Assembly (NCBI GenBank): GCA_947495055.1
Contig: CANLXO010000017.1
Coordinates: 1-38,788 of the forward strand
Source of the DNA: an uncultured Psychrobacter sp.
GTDB taxonomy: Bacteria > Pseudomonadota > Gammaproteobacteria > Pseudomonadales > Moraxellaceae
DNA length: 38,788 bases
Reading direction: 5' to 3'
Positions 1-8,481 of this stretch are shown piece by piece (position 1 is the first letter of the stretch; every line of letters begins with the position of its first letter). Below the pieces are notes generated by a model. The model was not told the origin of the DNA. It saw only the letters and a program-made list of their open reading frames with translations, and searched no databases. The translations under genes and the position numbers were made by a program.

Positions 1-14
1 ATCTAACCCCCTTT

Positions 15-128
15 GCTGACGACAATAGCACGATGGCACCACCTGATCCCTTCCCGAACTCAGAAGTGAAACATCGTCGCGCCAATGGTAGTGTGGCTCC
101 GGCCATGTGAGAGTAGGTCATCGTCAGC
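15..128 (+). rRNA. rrf: 5S ribosomal RNA
   Basis: The sequence matches the bacterial 5S rRNA pattern. The 5' end GCTGACGA (15-22) pairs with TCGTCAGC (121-128) to form the terminal helix. The highly conserved interior, including CCTGATCCCTTCCCGAACTC and GAAGTGAAAC, lies between them. The span of about 114 nt is normal for 5S. It should be the last gene of an rRNA operon whose 16S and 23S genes lie upstream of the window. The exact mature ends are inferred from the helix. Confidence 0.95.
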
Positions 129-144
129 TCCCTATTCCTAAAAA

Positions 145-177
145 GCCCCCTTTGCTAGCGCAGAGGGGGCTTTTTTT
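145..177 (+). terminator. Rho-independent terminator of the rRNA operon
   Basis: GCCCCC (145-150) pairs with GGGGGC (165-170), extended inward by TTTGC/GCAGA around a TAGC loop, and is followed by a run of seven T. It lies 17 nt after the 5S gene, as expected for the end of an rrn transcript. Confidence 0.9.
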
Positions 178-281
178 ATGGGTAAATTTTTAATGAATGA
201 AACATATTTTGCTGATACATTGTATATTTGAGATACTATCCACATTCCTACAAGAAGTTATAATTTTAATAAGGATTTTAG

Positions 282-2069
282 ATGTTTGCTAAGAAAAAGC
301 ACGACATTCCCGAAGAAAATATCAAAGTAGAACAAGAATATAAGTCTGTTCATGAAACACCATTGATTTGTCTTTTTGATTTAGATGAATCAGTTTTGCA
401 GTCTTTTAAAGAGAATTCATACAATTGTAGTATAGGTTCTTTAGGTAAATTGGTTCGAGTCCCGAATGATAGAATAAAATCAGAACATTTCTTGAAATTA
501 AACTATTCTCAGCCCGCTAATATTCATGAGCATGATATTCTTGTATTTAATATGGACTTTTATCAAAAGGAAGACTATGAAGATAGCCAAGTCTGTTTGG
601 ATGATGTAACAGGTCAATCTGTATACGCACTACTTAGCGTATTTCCAGAAAAAATATTTAATCCTAGAGCATATGCGACTTGGTTCTTATCTAAAGAAGT
701 TAATAACATATTAAATAAAGAATCAATTGTTATTATATTTGCGAGTAGACAAGAAATAGTTACTTACCAACAAGTAGAGATTACTTCACATCAAAATAAA
801 ATAGTAAAGCAAACAGATTTTACTAATACAGCGTTTTATAGCGATTTTCCTGATTGCTATAACAAAACTGGTAAAAAAATGAGGTCTCCAGATACAGAAG
901 CTATTCTAACGCCTTTACTTCTAAAGTATGCAGATGATTCAAGTTACGAGTTAACTTTTAGTCATCCAACTTACTGGAATAGTAAAGAAGGTAAACAAAT
1001 GAAATATGATAATTTCATACCACTACTTTTGAATAATGATAATGAAGTTATTTCTTTCTGTCATATTCATTCAGAAGGGACGGTATTTGTTTTTCCGTGC
1101 ATTAATAATAAAGAGTCATTTTTACTTGAACTATTTAATAATCATTTATCAGCATTATTTCCGAATCTATTCCCATTTCATGGGCAGTTTGGTTGGCTTG
1201 ATAATGGCGATTATCCTCTACCAGGTGAGGTCAAATTATCCGATAGCAGAAAAAATATCGAAAAAAGATATATAAATGATATTGATACTAATAATAAAGC
1301 TATAGCAAGTCTTAAAATTCAATATTCTTTTCTTAGAGACTTGATATCAGAATCAGGTGATAAGCTTGTCTCAGCTGTAGAATATTATCTTAAGTGGTTA
1401 GAGTTCCCTAGCGTCGTTAATCTTGATGAGACAAACCCTGACGTATTAGAGGAAGATATTCAAGTTGATTATGAGGATAAGTTCTTAGTCATTGAAATTA
1501 AGGGTATAGGTGGAACCTCAACAGATAAAGACTGCTCTCAAATAAGTAAGATAAGATATCGTCGAGCAGAACAAAGAAATAAATTCGATGTTTATGGACT
1601 CTATATTGTGAATCATCAGAGGTATGTTTCTCCAAATTCAAGAAGCAATCCTCCATTCAGCGATAACCAAATAAAAGATGCGCTTTTAGACAAACGTGGG
1701 TTATTGACTACATATGACCTATACAAGGCATACTTTTTAATTGAAGATGAAGTGCTTTCAAAATCTGAGGTCCGTGATAGCTTGTTCGAATTCGGTCTCG
1801 TAGAGTTAAAACCTAAAAATTTAATATCATTAGGCATTCCTCAAGAATATTTTTCTTCTGGGACTATAGCGATAATAAATTTGGAATCTATGAATTTGAA
1901 GATAGGAATGAACTTGTACATTAGAAAAAATGATCAATATAGTAAGGTTAATATTGTATCACTTAGAGTAAATGATCGAGATGTTGATGAAATAAATACT
2001 GGTGAGGTTGGTATTAAGTTTGACCGTTCGATTAAAAGTAGATCTGAACTCTTTGTCAAACAGGTTTAA
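282..2069 (+). CDS. Unknown protein with PD-(D/E)XK nuclease-like motif and EF-Tu-domain-2-like C-terminus
   Basis: I do not recognise the whole protein (595 aa). Seen directly: residues about 26-150 look like an alpha/beta domain, with two hydrophobic strands followed by Asp-rich turns (LICLFDLDES, DILVFNMDF). Residues about 365-445 resemble a PD-(D/E)XK nuclease core: a helix ending LKWLEF, then E391/D392 in EEDIQVDY, then E405-I-K407 on the next strand, then Q420 in the following helix. Residues about 525-595 resemble the beta-barrel domain 2 of EF-Tu-like GTPases (G-T-I...LKIGMNLYI...GEVGIKF), but no GTPase domain is present. There is no signal peptide or membrane segment, so it is probably cytosolic. 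AAGGA (271-275) lies 6 nt before the ATG. The gene is much richer in A+T than its neighbours and stands alone between an rRNA operon and a DUF1289 pseudogene, which suggests acquisition. A defence or DNA-processing role is inference only. Confidence 0.85.
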   Translation: MFAKKKHDIPEENIKVEQEYKSVHETPLICLFDLDESVLQSFKENSYNCSIGSLGKLVRVPNDRIKSEHFLKLNYSQPANIHEHDILVFNMDFYQKEDYEDSQVCLDDVTGQSVYALLSVFPEKIFNPRAYATWFLSKEVNNILNKESIVIIFASRQEIVTYQQVEITSHQNKIVKQTDFTNTAFYSDFPDCYNKTGKKMRSPDTEAILTPLLLKYADDSSYELTFSHPTYWNSKEGKQMKYDNFIPLLLNNDNEVISFCHIHSEGTVFVFPCINNKESFLLELFNNHLSALFPNLFPFHGQFGWLDNGDYPLPGEVKLSDSRKNIEKRYINDIDTNNKAIASLKIQYSFLRDLISESGDKLVSAVEYYLKWLEFPSVVNLDETNPDVLEEDIQVDYEDKFLVIEIKGIGGTSTDKDCSQISKIRYRRAEQRNKFDVYGLYIVNHQRYVSPNSRSNPPFSDNQIKDALLDKRGLLTTYDLYKAYFLIEDEVLSKSEVRDSLFEFGLVELKPKNLISLGIPQEYFSSGTIAIINLESMNLKIGMNLYIRKNDQYSKVNIVSLRVNDRDVDEINTGEVGIKFDRSIKSRSELFVKQV

Positions 2070-2079
2070 CAAGCACCGT

Positions 2080-2279
2080 TTAAGACAGCTTATCAATATC
2101 AACCAAAGGTTTAAAATCGAAACCCAACTGCTGACCTTTAAGCTGGCGCATTTGCTCGATACGCTGTTTGCGTCCTACTATCAACCTTAGCACGTCACGA
2201 CGCTGCTCATTGGTCATACTAGGCTAAAATTGATGATTATAACTATTTCGCAAACAGAGAAATCAGCAATCTTTCCCAT
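2080..2279 (-). pseudogene. Decayed DUF1289 gene (paralogue of the gene at 3424-3684)
   Basis: Read on the minus strand, this stretch encodes a C-terminus nearly identical in pattern to the intact DUF1289 protein downstream: MTNEQRRDVLRLIVGRKQRI continuing to a matching LGFDF near the TAA at 2080-2082. Upstream of it the alignment continues without indels, but two in-frame stops interrupt it: TAG where the intact gene has TGG (Trp), and TGA where it has TGT (Cys). The N-terminal third, with the CxxC cysteines, is missing beyond about 2279. It cannot make the full protein. Its 3' end lies 10 bp from the stop of the unrelated 595-residue gene. With the intact copy it brackets the pirin gene, so it is probably an old tandem duplicate now degenerating. 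Confidence 0.85.
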
Positions 2280-2316
2280 AAAAAAGCCCGTATTAGTTCG
2301 CTAATACGGGCTTTAA
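2280..2316 (-). terminator. Terminator of the pirin gene, symmetrical
   Basis: GCCCGTATTAG (2286-2296) pairs perfectly with CTAATACGGGC (2301-2311) around a TTCG tetraloop. A-rich sequence on the left gives a U-run for minus-strand transcripts. It lies 36 bp beyond the pirin stop codon. A short TTT on the right makes weak plus-strand action possible. Confidence 0.85.
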
Positions 2317-2351
2317 TATTGAATAGAGTAGTTAACCAACTAAGCTAACCA

Positions 2352-3266
2352 TTAAGCCCCTTCACCAAATTTACCACTTTGGAAATCAGTGACCGCTTGC
2401 ATGATTTCTTGCTGGCTGTTCATGACAAACGGACCATATTGCACAATCGGTTCGCGTAGTGGGCGACCCGTGATTAAGATCACTTTGGTATCCTCACTAC
2501 TATTCGCTGTAATAGTCACGCCATCGGCATCTTTATCATTTTTTAAGATAGCCATGGTCTTAGTCGGTACGGTTTCGCCTTCGATATCTACCGTACCACG
2601 ATACACAAAGGCAAAGGCATTGTGATCGGCTGGAATGGCTTGGCTAAAGCTCGTTCCTGCGGGTAGATGAATATCCAAATACGTCGGCTCAGTAATGTCG
2701 CGGGTGACTGCACCTTCTACGCCATGCGATCTACCTGCGATTACCGTAACGTCTACGCCGTCATCAGTGGTGTATTTAGGCAAGTCCTCACTTTGAAAGT
2801 CTTTATACCAAGGGTCATTCATTTTATCTTTGGCAGGTAGATTAAGCCACAGCTGGAAGCCTTCCATCGCGCCATCTTCTTGTTCAGGTAGCTCCGAATG
2901 GATCACGCCGCTAGCTGCCGTCATCCACTGCACGCCGCCGTTTTGCAATAAGCCTTCGTTGCCCGCGCTGTCGCGATGACGCATACGGCCCGTGATCATA
3001 TAAGTAATCGTTTCAAAGCCGCGATGTGGATGATTGGGGAAGCCTGCGACATAATCATCTGGATTGTCACTTTTGAAGTTATCTAGCATCAAGTACGGAT
3101 CGAGGCGCTGTTGCAGCTGCTGCGTAAGCACGCGAGTTAATTTAACGCCAGCGCCGTCTTGGGTATCGACCCCAGCAAAAAGCTGCTCGATTTGACGCGA
3201 TTGGGTCACAGTATCTTTTTTGCTATTCGCTACGTCTTTTACGCTATTTGCTACAGGGTTATTCAT
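2352..3266 (-). CDS. Pirin family protein
   Basis: This is a cupin-fold iron-binding protein of the pirin (YhaK/PA2418-like) family, 304 aa, cytosolic. The four metal ligands of the family are visible: H79 and H81 in NHPHRGFET, H123 and E125 in VIHSE. The N-terminal pirin motif runs from the ligands through TYMITG, and the C-terminal half (from about residue 165) carries the second cupin, ending in a GPFVMN segment typical of the family. Some bacterial pirins are quercetin dioxygenases and others bind regulatory partners; the sequence does not say which this is. The first 20 residues are a polar extension before the conserved start. GGGAGAG precedes the ATG at good spacing. It reads in the same direction as the DUF1289 gene but is separated from it by 157 bp, so it is probably transcribed on its own. 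Confidence 0.93.
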   Translation of the reverse strand: MNNPVANSVKDVANSKKDTVTQSRQIEQLFAGVDTQDGAGVKLTRVLTQQLQQRLDPYLMLDNFKSDNPDDYVAGFPNHPHRGFETITYMITGRMRHRDSAGNEGLLQNGGVQWMTAASGVIHSELPEQEDGAMEGFQLWLNLPAKDKMNDPWYKDFQSEDLPKYTTDDGVDVTVIAGRSHGVEGAVTRDITEPTYLDIHLPAGTSFSQAIPADHNAFAFVYRGTVDIEGETVPTKTMAILKNDKDADGVTITANSSEDTKVILITGRPLREPIVQYGPFVMNSQQEIMQAVTDFQSGKFGEGA

Positions 3267-3423
3267 GGTTCTCTCCCATTTTTATGATTGTGAATAATGG
3301 ACTTCTTTTATTCATATTCAGCCATATATTTGGGGTAAGGGGTTGTAGATTTCAATACTTTATTGTGTAGTAAATGTAAATAAGAGATTCAACTTTTTAA
3401 GTATAAGTTAATTTATTGCAAGG

Positions 3424-3684
3424 TTAAAACAACTCACCCGTCTCAATCACTTCTTCAAAATCAAAGCCTAGTTGCTCACCTTTACGCTGACGCATTTGTT
3501 CAATACGCTGCCTGCGACCTACGATTAGCCTTAATACTTCACGGCGCTGTTCGGTGCTCATGCTTAGCCATAATTGACGCTCAGTACGACTGCGCAAGCA
3601 GCCAAAACAATAGCCTTTCTTATTACTGGTACAAACGCCTATACAAGGATTATCAATGTCAAACAGTTCAATCTGCTCATTCAT
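3424..3684 (-). CDS. DUF1289 family protein (intact copy)
   Basis: This small cytosolic protein of 86 aa belongs to the DUF1289 family, whose function is not established. The family's N-terminal cysteine cluster is present (PCIGVCTSNKKGYCFGCLR, four Cys at C-x3-C and C-x2-C spacing), suggesting a bound metal. A basic helical region follows, with WLSMSTEQRR and repeated Arg. The reading frame is open to a TTG at 3702, but ATG at 3684 is preferred because AAGGAGAGG lies just in front of it. A degraded second copy is at 2080-2279. Proteins of this family are often encoded near unrelated housekeeping genes, so the neighbourhood does not help. Confidence 0.9.
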   Translation of the reverse strand: MNEQIELFDIDNPCIGVCTSNKKGYCFGCLRSRTERQLWLSMSTEQRREVLRLIVGRRQRIEQMRQRKGEQLGFDFEEVIETGELF

Positions 3685-3861
3685 GACCTCTCCTTGTCGC
3701 AATTTTACTTTGGTTAAAGTAGATATTTAAATAAAGCATTCGTAATCGTTCAAATTGACTATACATCAGCGTTTTTAGCACTATTAACGTTATATCCCTA
3801 GTGTTATGCTCATTATTATTCAATTTTTACAGTATAACCAATTATAAAGATGAGATTGCAT

Positions 3862-4452
3862 ATGAATATTGTGTACGTCCATGGCTTAGATAGCGATGCC
3901 AACTCTAATAAAGGCTTGTTATTAGAGCAATATTGCCAAGAGAATTATCCAGATAGCAAAGTCTATCGTCCAGATTTAAACCATTCTCCTGAACAGGTAT
4001 TTAGCTATTTAACAAAGCTAGTCGACGAGCTCAGTCAAGATGCCAAAACGGTATTGATCGGTAGCTCATTGGGAGGCTACTTTTCAACCTTAGTCAGTAA
4101 TCGCACTGGCTGCGGCGCATTATTATTAAACCCTAGCACCCAGCCGCATGTCACTTTGCAGCGTTTTAATGATGATAATAATAACGAAATACTTTATACG
4201 ACTTCTGGTGGTTGGGCGATCACTAAGAACCATCTACAGTGGTTTGCTGAGCATCCATTATTATCTATCGTTAATCCTAAAAAAGTGGCTGCGCTCATTA
4301 AAGAGGGTGATGAATTGCTCAATGCCAGTCTTTCAGCCAAATTTTATAGTGAACAAGGTGCTAGAGTTATTTTGCAAGAAGGCGGTGATCATCGGTTTAG
4401 TGATTTTAGGGAGCATTTACCAGAGGTTATGAGGTTAGTGCAGCAGCTATAG
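3862..4452 (+). CDS. yqiA: YqiA-like esterase (UPF0227, alpha/beta hydrolase)
   Basis: A small alpha/beta hydrolase of 196 aa, close to the ~193 aa of E. coli YqiA, which hydrolyses short-chain esters. Visible motifs are the oxyanion-side HGLDS near the N-terminus (residues 7-11), the nucleophile elbow G-S-S69-L-G-G, a conserved EGDELL acid region and the catalytic-His segment GGDHRFSDF near the C-terminus. The order yqiA then parE is the same as in enterobacteria, which supports the assignment. Two ATG codons are possible (3850 and 3862). I chose the second because the family starts directly with the first strand (here MNIVYVHG); neither has a strong ribosome binding site. The gap to parE is 192 bp and contains a promoter-like sequence, so co-transcription is not required. 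Confidence 0.88.
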   Translation: MNIVYVHGLDSDANSNKGLLLEQYCQENYPDSKVYRPDLNHSPEQVFSYLTKLVDELSQDAKTVLIGSSLGGYFSTLVSNRTGCGALLLNPSTQPHVTLQRFNDDNNNEILYTTSGGWAITKNHLQWFAEHPLLSIVNPKKVAALIKEGDELLNASLSAKFYSEQGARVILQEGGDHRFSDFREHLPEVMRLVQQL

Positions 4453-4518
4453 AGCGAGTCTAGTAGCTTATCTGGTAAGAGGTGTAAGAGGGTTCAAAAA
4501 GTAGCGTCCAACGTTTAA

Positions 4519-4580
4519 ACGTAAGCCGTAGAACTAGACGACATTATCTGACGTAAGCCGCTGACGATTGACGTAAAGCG
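4519..4580 (+). repeat. Three ACGTAAGCCG-type direct repeats upstream of parE
   Basis: ACGTAAGCCG occurs at 4519-4528 and 4551-4560, and ACGTAAAGCG at 4571-4580. The third copy overlaps the place where a -35 box would sit for the TATAAT at 4594. Whether it binds a regulator is unknown. Confidence 0.5.
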
Positions 4581-4593
4581 CGCTGTTTTTGGT

Positions 4594-4599
4594 TATAAT
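4594..4599 (+). promoter_or_regulatory. Candidate -10 box for parE
   Basis: TATAAT at 4594-4599 would start transcription near 4606, about 40 bp before the GTG start of parE. The only good -35 match, TTGACG at 4568-4573, is 20 bp away, longer than the usual 17, so the promoter is tentative. Confidence 0.4.
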
Positions 4600-4644
4600 G
4601 GTCAGATAGAAACCGTTATATGTGAATAATAAAGGAAAGCATTT

Positions 4645-6534
4645 GTGAGTCAATATAATGCGCAATCGTTAGAGATTTTAGAAGGCCTTGAGCCTGTCCG
4701 CCGCCGTCCTGGCATGTATACCGATACCACCCGTCCCAATCATTTAGCGCAAGAAGTCATCGATAACTCGGTTGATGAAGCGCTGGCGGGCTATGCCAAA
4801 ACCATAAAAGTCAGGCTTCATGAGGATGGTTCGTTATCGGTCGAAGATGATGGCCGCGGTATGCCAACAGATATCCATCCTGAATTTGGTCAATCGGGTA
4901 TTGAAATTATCTTAACTCGCTTGCACGCCGGTGGTAAGTTTTCGACCTCAAACTATGAGGTGTCAGGCGGTTTGCACGGCGTTGGCATCTCTGTCGTCAA
5001 TGCCTTGTCTACACGTGTGGAAGTGACGGTGTGGCGTGATAGTACTCAATTCGACATGGCATTTGAGAACGGTGCGCCAGTGACGCTATTGACCGAATCG
5101 GTCAGTCCAAACAAGCGCAAACGTGGTACTAGAGTACGGTTTTGGTCAGATAGTACCTTCTTTGATACGCCTAAATTCAATATTAAACAGCTCAAGCACA
5201 CCTTAAAGGCCAAGGCGGTGTTGGCCGCTGGACTCACTATTGAGTTCACAGATGAGATCAATGATGAAAAGATTGTTTGGCAATTTACCGATGGGGTGGT
5301 TGAGTATCTAACCGAGCAATTAGATGGGCTTGAGACCCTACCGCCAGAGCCTTTTTATTATAATTATGAAGCGACAGGTAGCGAGCGCGCCGGCATCACC
5401 TTTGCACTGTCTTGGTTACCTGAGGGCGGCGTGCCCATTCAAGAGAGTTATGTCAATCTCATTCCAACCGCTCAAGGCGGCACCCACGTAAATGGGCTGC
5501 GTACGGGTATTTTAGAAGCGCTGCGTGAGTTTTGTGATATTCACAATCTATTGCCGCGTAACGTCAAGCTTACCGGTGAGGATGTCTGGGATGGGATTAA
5601 TTATATCTTGTCGCTCAAATTCTCTGAGCCGCAGTTCTCAGGTCAGACCAAAGAGCGTCTCTCAAGCCGAGAAGCGGCGGGGGCGGTACAAACGCTTGCC
5701 AAAGATGCGTTTAGCTTATGGCTCAATCAGCACGCAGATTTAGGCGCGCAGATTGCAGAATTAGCGATTAATAAAGCAGGACGCCGCCTAAAATCTGCTA
5801 AAAAAGTCGCACGTAAAAAAATCACTCAAGGTCCAGCGCTACCGGGTAAACTGGCCGACTGCCGAGGTGATCTGCGTGATGGGGCAGAGCTGTTTTTGGT
5901 AGAAGGCGACTCCGCTGGCGGTAGTGCTAAGCAAGCACGTGATCGTCACTATCAGGCGATACTGCCGCTACGTGGTAAGATTCTAAATACGTGGGAGGTC
6001 TCTTCAGATACCGTGCTCTCAAGCCAAGAGATTCATGATATCGCTATCGCTATCGGTGTCGATCCAGCATCAGATGACTTATCAGAGCTACGTTATGACA
6101 AGATATGTATCCTAGCCGATGCTGACTCTGATGGCTTGCACATTGCCACTTTGATCTGTGCACTGTTCGTCAAGCATTTTCCAGCACTTGTCGATGCAGG
6201 TCATCTGTTTGTTGCGATGCCGCCGCTTTACCGCGTCGATGTGGGTCGTGAGGTACATTACGCGTTAGATGAGTCTGAGCTTAAGCATATATTGGCGAGC
6301 GTGCAAGGTAACAAAAAAGCCCAGATTACCCGATTTAAGGGTCTAGGGGAGATGAGTGCTGAGCAGCTACGCGAGACAACAATGAACCGCGATACAAGGC
6401 GCTTGGTGCAATTAGATATGGACGATATGGCACTGACTAATAGCATTATGGATATGCTACTTGCCAAAAAACGCTCGTCTGATCGCAAGTCGTGGCTTGA
6501 GGATAAAGGTAACTTGGCAGATATACCCGTTTAG
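4645..6534 (+). CDS. parE: DNA topoisomerase IV subunit B
   Basis: ParE is the ATPase subunit of topoisomerase IV, which with ParC separates linked daughter chromosomes. At 629 aa it has the usual length. GHKL ATPase motifs are visible: D40-N41 in IDNSVDEAL, DDGRGMP and GGLHGVGISVVNALS. The TOPRIM domain follows with E420 in VEGDSAGGSA and the metal-binding DADSDG at 492-497, then FKGLGEMSAEQL near the C-terminus. The reading DADSDGLHI is typical of gammaproteobacterial ParE rather than GyrB, and the protein lacks the GyrB-length insertion. The start is GTG, with AAAGGAAAG (4631-4639) just upstream. parC is not in the window. Confidence is very high. Confidence 0.98.
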   Translation: MSQYNAQSLEILEGLEPVRRRPGMYTDTTRPNHLAQEVIDNSVDEALAGYAKTIKVRLHEDGSLSVEDDGRGMPTDIHPEFGQSGIEIILTRLHAGGKFSTSNYEVSGGLHGVGISVVNALSTRVEVTVWRDSTQFDMAFENGAPVTLLTESVSPNKRKRGTRVRFWSDSTFFDTPKFNIKQLKHTLKAKAVLAAGLTIEFTDEINDEKIVWQFTDGVVEYLTEQLDGLETLPPEPFYYNYEATGSERAGITFALSWLPEGGVPIQESYVNLIPTAQGGTHVNGLRTGILEALREFCDIHNLLPRNVKLTGEDVWDGINYILSLKFSEPQFSGQTKERLSSREAAGAVQTLAKDAFSLWLNQHADLGAQIAELAINKAGRRLKSAKKVARKKITQGPALPGKLADCRGDLRDGAELFLVEGDSAGGSAKQARDRHYQAILPLRGKILNTWEVSSDTVLSSQEIHDIAIAIGVDPASDDLSELRYDKICILADADSDGLHIATLICALFVKHFPALVDAGHLFVAMPPLYRVDVGREVHYALDESELKHILASVQGNKKAQITRFKGLGEMSAEQLRETTMNRDTRRLVQLDMDDMALTNSIMDMLLAKKRSSDRKSWLEDKGNLADIPV

Positions 6535-6653
6535 TTTTGGCTGATATGTCGATTTAGCAATAGTCATTAGTCGTATTAGAGCAAACTGCACAGCCTGCAC
6601 AGCAACAAATATCTATAAAAGTCGGCTTATTTGGCTAAGTTTTCATAAGTTAA

Positions 6654-6662
6654 TGCTATGAT
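6654..6662 (+). promoter_or_regulatory. Extended -10 promoter for the acyltransferase gene
   Basis: TGCTATGAT is an extended -10 element (TGn plus TATGAT). It would start transcription near 6669, giving a leader of about 23 nt before the ATG at 6692. No clear -35 is needed for this class. Confidence 0.45.
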
Positions 6663-6691
6663 AAGGGTATCTTTTATTATGCGATGCCCCT

Positions 6692-7375
6692 ATGAAATCT
6701 GAGACAACTGATAAATCAAAGCCCACAAAAACCAGCAGATTACCTAAGCTTAGCAGAAAAGATTTAGGCGCTAAGATACCTAAACGCGGTAATAAGTTTA
6801 CGCCAACGATTGCCTCAGTAATGGTAAAGGCTATGGGGTGGCGCAGCGTTGGCGAGATTCCGAACATCTCGCAAGCAGTGGTACTGGCATTGCCGCATAC
6901 CTCTAATGTCGACGGTGTCTATGCTTTGCCCAATCTGTTTGCACTTGATCTAAAAATCAGCATTATGGGCAAACATACTTTATTTAAAGTGCCGGTACTC
7001 TCACAGCTGCTACGTTGGATGGGTATTATTCCTATTGATCGCGGTCAAAAAGGTTCAGTTTTGCAGGCGAGTATTGATAAATTTAAAAGTGGTGAGCCGC
7101 TATTTTTGGGGTTATCGCCTGAGGGTACACGCGACTATACCGATAAGTGGAAAACGGGATTTTATTATCTAGCAGTCGGCGCTAATGTGCCAATTCTGCC
7201 GGTAGCTTTAGATTACAAAACTAAAGAAGTGCAGTTTTTGTCGCCCGTTTATCCTACTGGTGACATCGATGCTGATTTGCCAAAGATATATGAGCAGTAC
7301 CGAGGGGTGGTGCCGCGATATCCTAAGCGCTTATCTAAGCCGCTACAGGATATGAACAATCAAGAGCCTGAATAA
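6692..7375 (+). CDS. PlsC-like 1-acylglycerol-3-phosphate acyltransferase family protein
   Basis: A 227-aa acyltransferase of the PlsC/LPLAT superfamily, which transfers acyl chains to glycerolipid acceptors at the inner membrane. The catalytic H(X)4D motif is present as H69-T-S-N-V-D74, and the acceptor-binding motif as PEGTR (143-147). A hydrophobic segment around residues 98-115 (VPVLSQLLRWMGIIPI) is normal for the family. The first ~35 residues are basic and polar. Proteins of this shape with HTSNVDG form a subgroup separate from true PlsC, so the substrate is uncertain. No good ribosome binding site precedes the ATG. It converges with the SDR gene and shares a terminator with it. Confidence 0.85.
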   Translation: MKSETTDKSKPTKTSRLPKLSRKDLGAKIPKRGNKFTPTIASVMVKAMGWRSVGEIPNISQAVVLALPHTSNVDGVYALPNLFALDLKISIMGKHTLFKVPVLSQLLRWMGIIPIDRGQKGSVLQASIDKFKSGEPLFLGLSPEGTRDYTDKWKTGFYYLAVGANVPILPVALDYKTKEVQFLSPVYPTGDIDADLPKIYEQYRGVVPRYPKRLSKPLQDMNNQEPE

Positions 7376-7377
7376 TA

Positions 7378-7414
7378 AAAAAATAGATAGCACCGAGCGG
7401 CGCTATCTATTTTT
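7378..7414. terminator. Bidirectional terminator between convergent genes
   Basis: AAATAGATAGC (7381-7391) pairs with GCTATCTATTT (7402-7412). It is flanked by an A-run on the left and a T-run on the right, so it can end transcripts of both the acyltransferase gene and the SDR gene. Confidence 0.85.
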
Positions 7415-7454
7415 GTTTTACAGTGACAAATAACTCTAGGATAAGTCATTTTAA

Positions 7455-8237
7455 TTAAAAGTGCGGTTGTCCATTAGAGGCACTCACGCCGCCATCGACA
7501 GGCAAGTTAACGCCAGTAATCATTAAAGCATCATCACTTGCCAAAAAGGTAATGGCTCCTGCAATATCTTCAGGCGTCACAAAACGTCCTAGAGGACAGC
7601 GCGCTAGGAATTTATCCACCTTTTCTTGATCCTCTCGCATGTCTTTAGTCATACTGGTTTTGGTCGCAGTAGGGTTGACCGCGTTAACACGGACGCCGTC
7701 TGCACCATGATCGAGCGCTAAGGTACGCGTAAGATTGGTCACGCCTGCCTTAGCTGCATTGTAAGCCGCCATATTCCAGTCGCCACCGATACCAGATAGC
7801 GATGAGACGTTGACGATATTGCCTTTGGTTTTGATTAAGTGTGGCAGGGCAGCTTGGCAAACATAAAAAGTGCCATTTAAATTGACGTCCATAGCCGATT
7901 GCCAGTCCTCGGCAGATAAGTCTATGATTTTGCCCTGCATGCCTTTGCCTGCATTGTTTACGACGATATCTAAGTGCTCAAACTTGTCTATAACGCGCTT
8001 AATCATCTCCTGTACTTGACCTTGGTCGCTAATATCGCAAACGACAACCATATAATTGTCTGAATGAATCCACGTTTTGTCCTGTGGAAATTCACCTGCG
8101 GTCTCCTCCAAAGTCTCAGCAGTACGCCCTACTAGCACAACATTAGCGCCTTCATTGGCAAAACGGATAGCGGTTGCACGCCCCATGCCTGAACCTGCAC
8201 CAGTGACGATCACGGTTTTTTCTTTAAAACGTTTCAT
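7455..8237 (-). CDS. Short-chain dehydrogenase/reductase (classical SDR)
   Basis: A classical SDR oxidoreductase of 260 aa acting on an unknown alcohol or ketone with NAD(P). The cofactor motif is T12-G-A-G-S-G-M-G19, NNAG is at 94-97, the catalytic residues are S145/S146, Y159 and K163 (YNAAK), and the family's PVDGG is near the C-terminus. Full length, cytosolic and probably tetrameric, as is usual for the family. The ATG is preceded by AAGGATTCAAAATT on the minus strand. It stands alone: divergent from the unknown 493-aa gene and convergent with the acyltransferase. Nothing in the neighbourhood indicates the substrate. Confidence 0.93.
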   Translation of the reverse strand: MKRFKEKTVIVTGAGSGMGRATAIRFANEGANVVLVGRTAETLEETAGEFPQDKTWIHSDNYMVVVCDISDQGQVQEMIKRVIDKFEHLDIVVNNAGKGMQGKIIDLSAEDWQSAMDVNLNGTFYVCQAALPHLIKTKGNIVNVSSLSGIGGDWNMAAYNAAKAGVTNLTRTLALDHGADGVRVNAVNPTATKTSMTKDMREDQEKVDKFLARCPLGRFVTPEDIAGAITFLASDDALMITGVNLPVDGGVSASNGQPHF

Positions 8238-8375
8238 AATTTTGAATCCTTGTTATTATAAGTGGTAAGTGCGCCGTAGATATAACTGAACATGGCTAAA
8301 ATAATTGACAGAACATCAGTTTGTTTGTAGCTATTTTAGTCATCATAACAACTCATCGCTATGAAAGCGATTGTG

Positions 8376-8381
8376 TATAAT
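8376..8381 (+). promoter_or_regulatory. Candidate -10 box upstream of the 493-aa gene
   Basis: A perfect TATAAT lies about 100 bp upstream of the TTG start at 8482. The -35 region is weak, so the assignment rests on the -10 alone. Confidence 0.35.
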
Positions 8382-8481
8382 TATTCTTATGTATAGTATT
8401 TTTTATCGTACTAGAGAATAAGATTGCACTTATGCTGTTTATTTAAAGATTATTTTGATTTACCAATGAAAGGGTCAGATT

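Noticed and set aside
4568..4599. Canonical sigma-70 promoter with TTGACG and TATAAT for parE
   Set aside because: The spacing is 20 bp instead of 17, so I keep only the -10 box as tentative.
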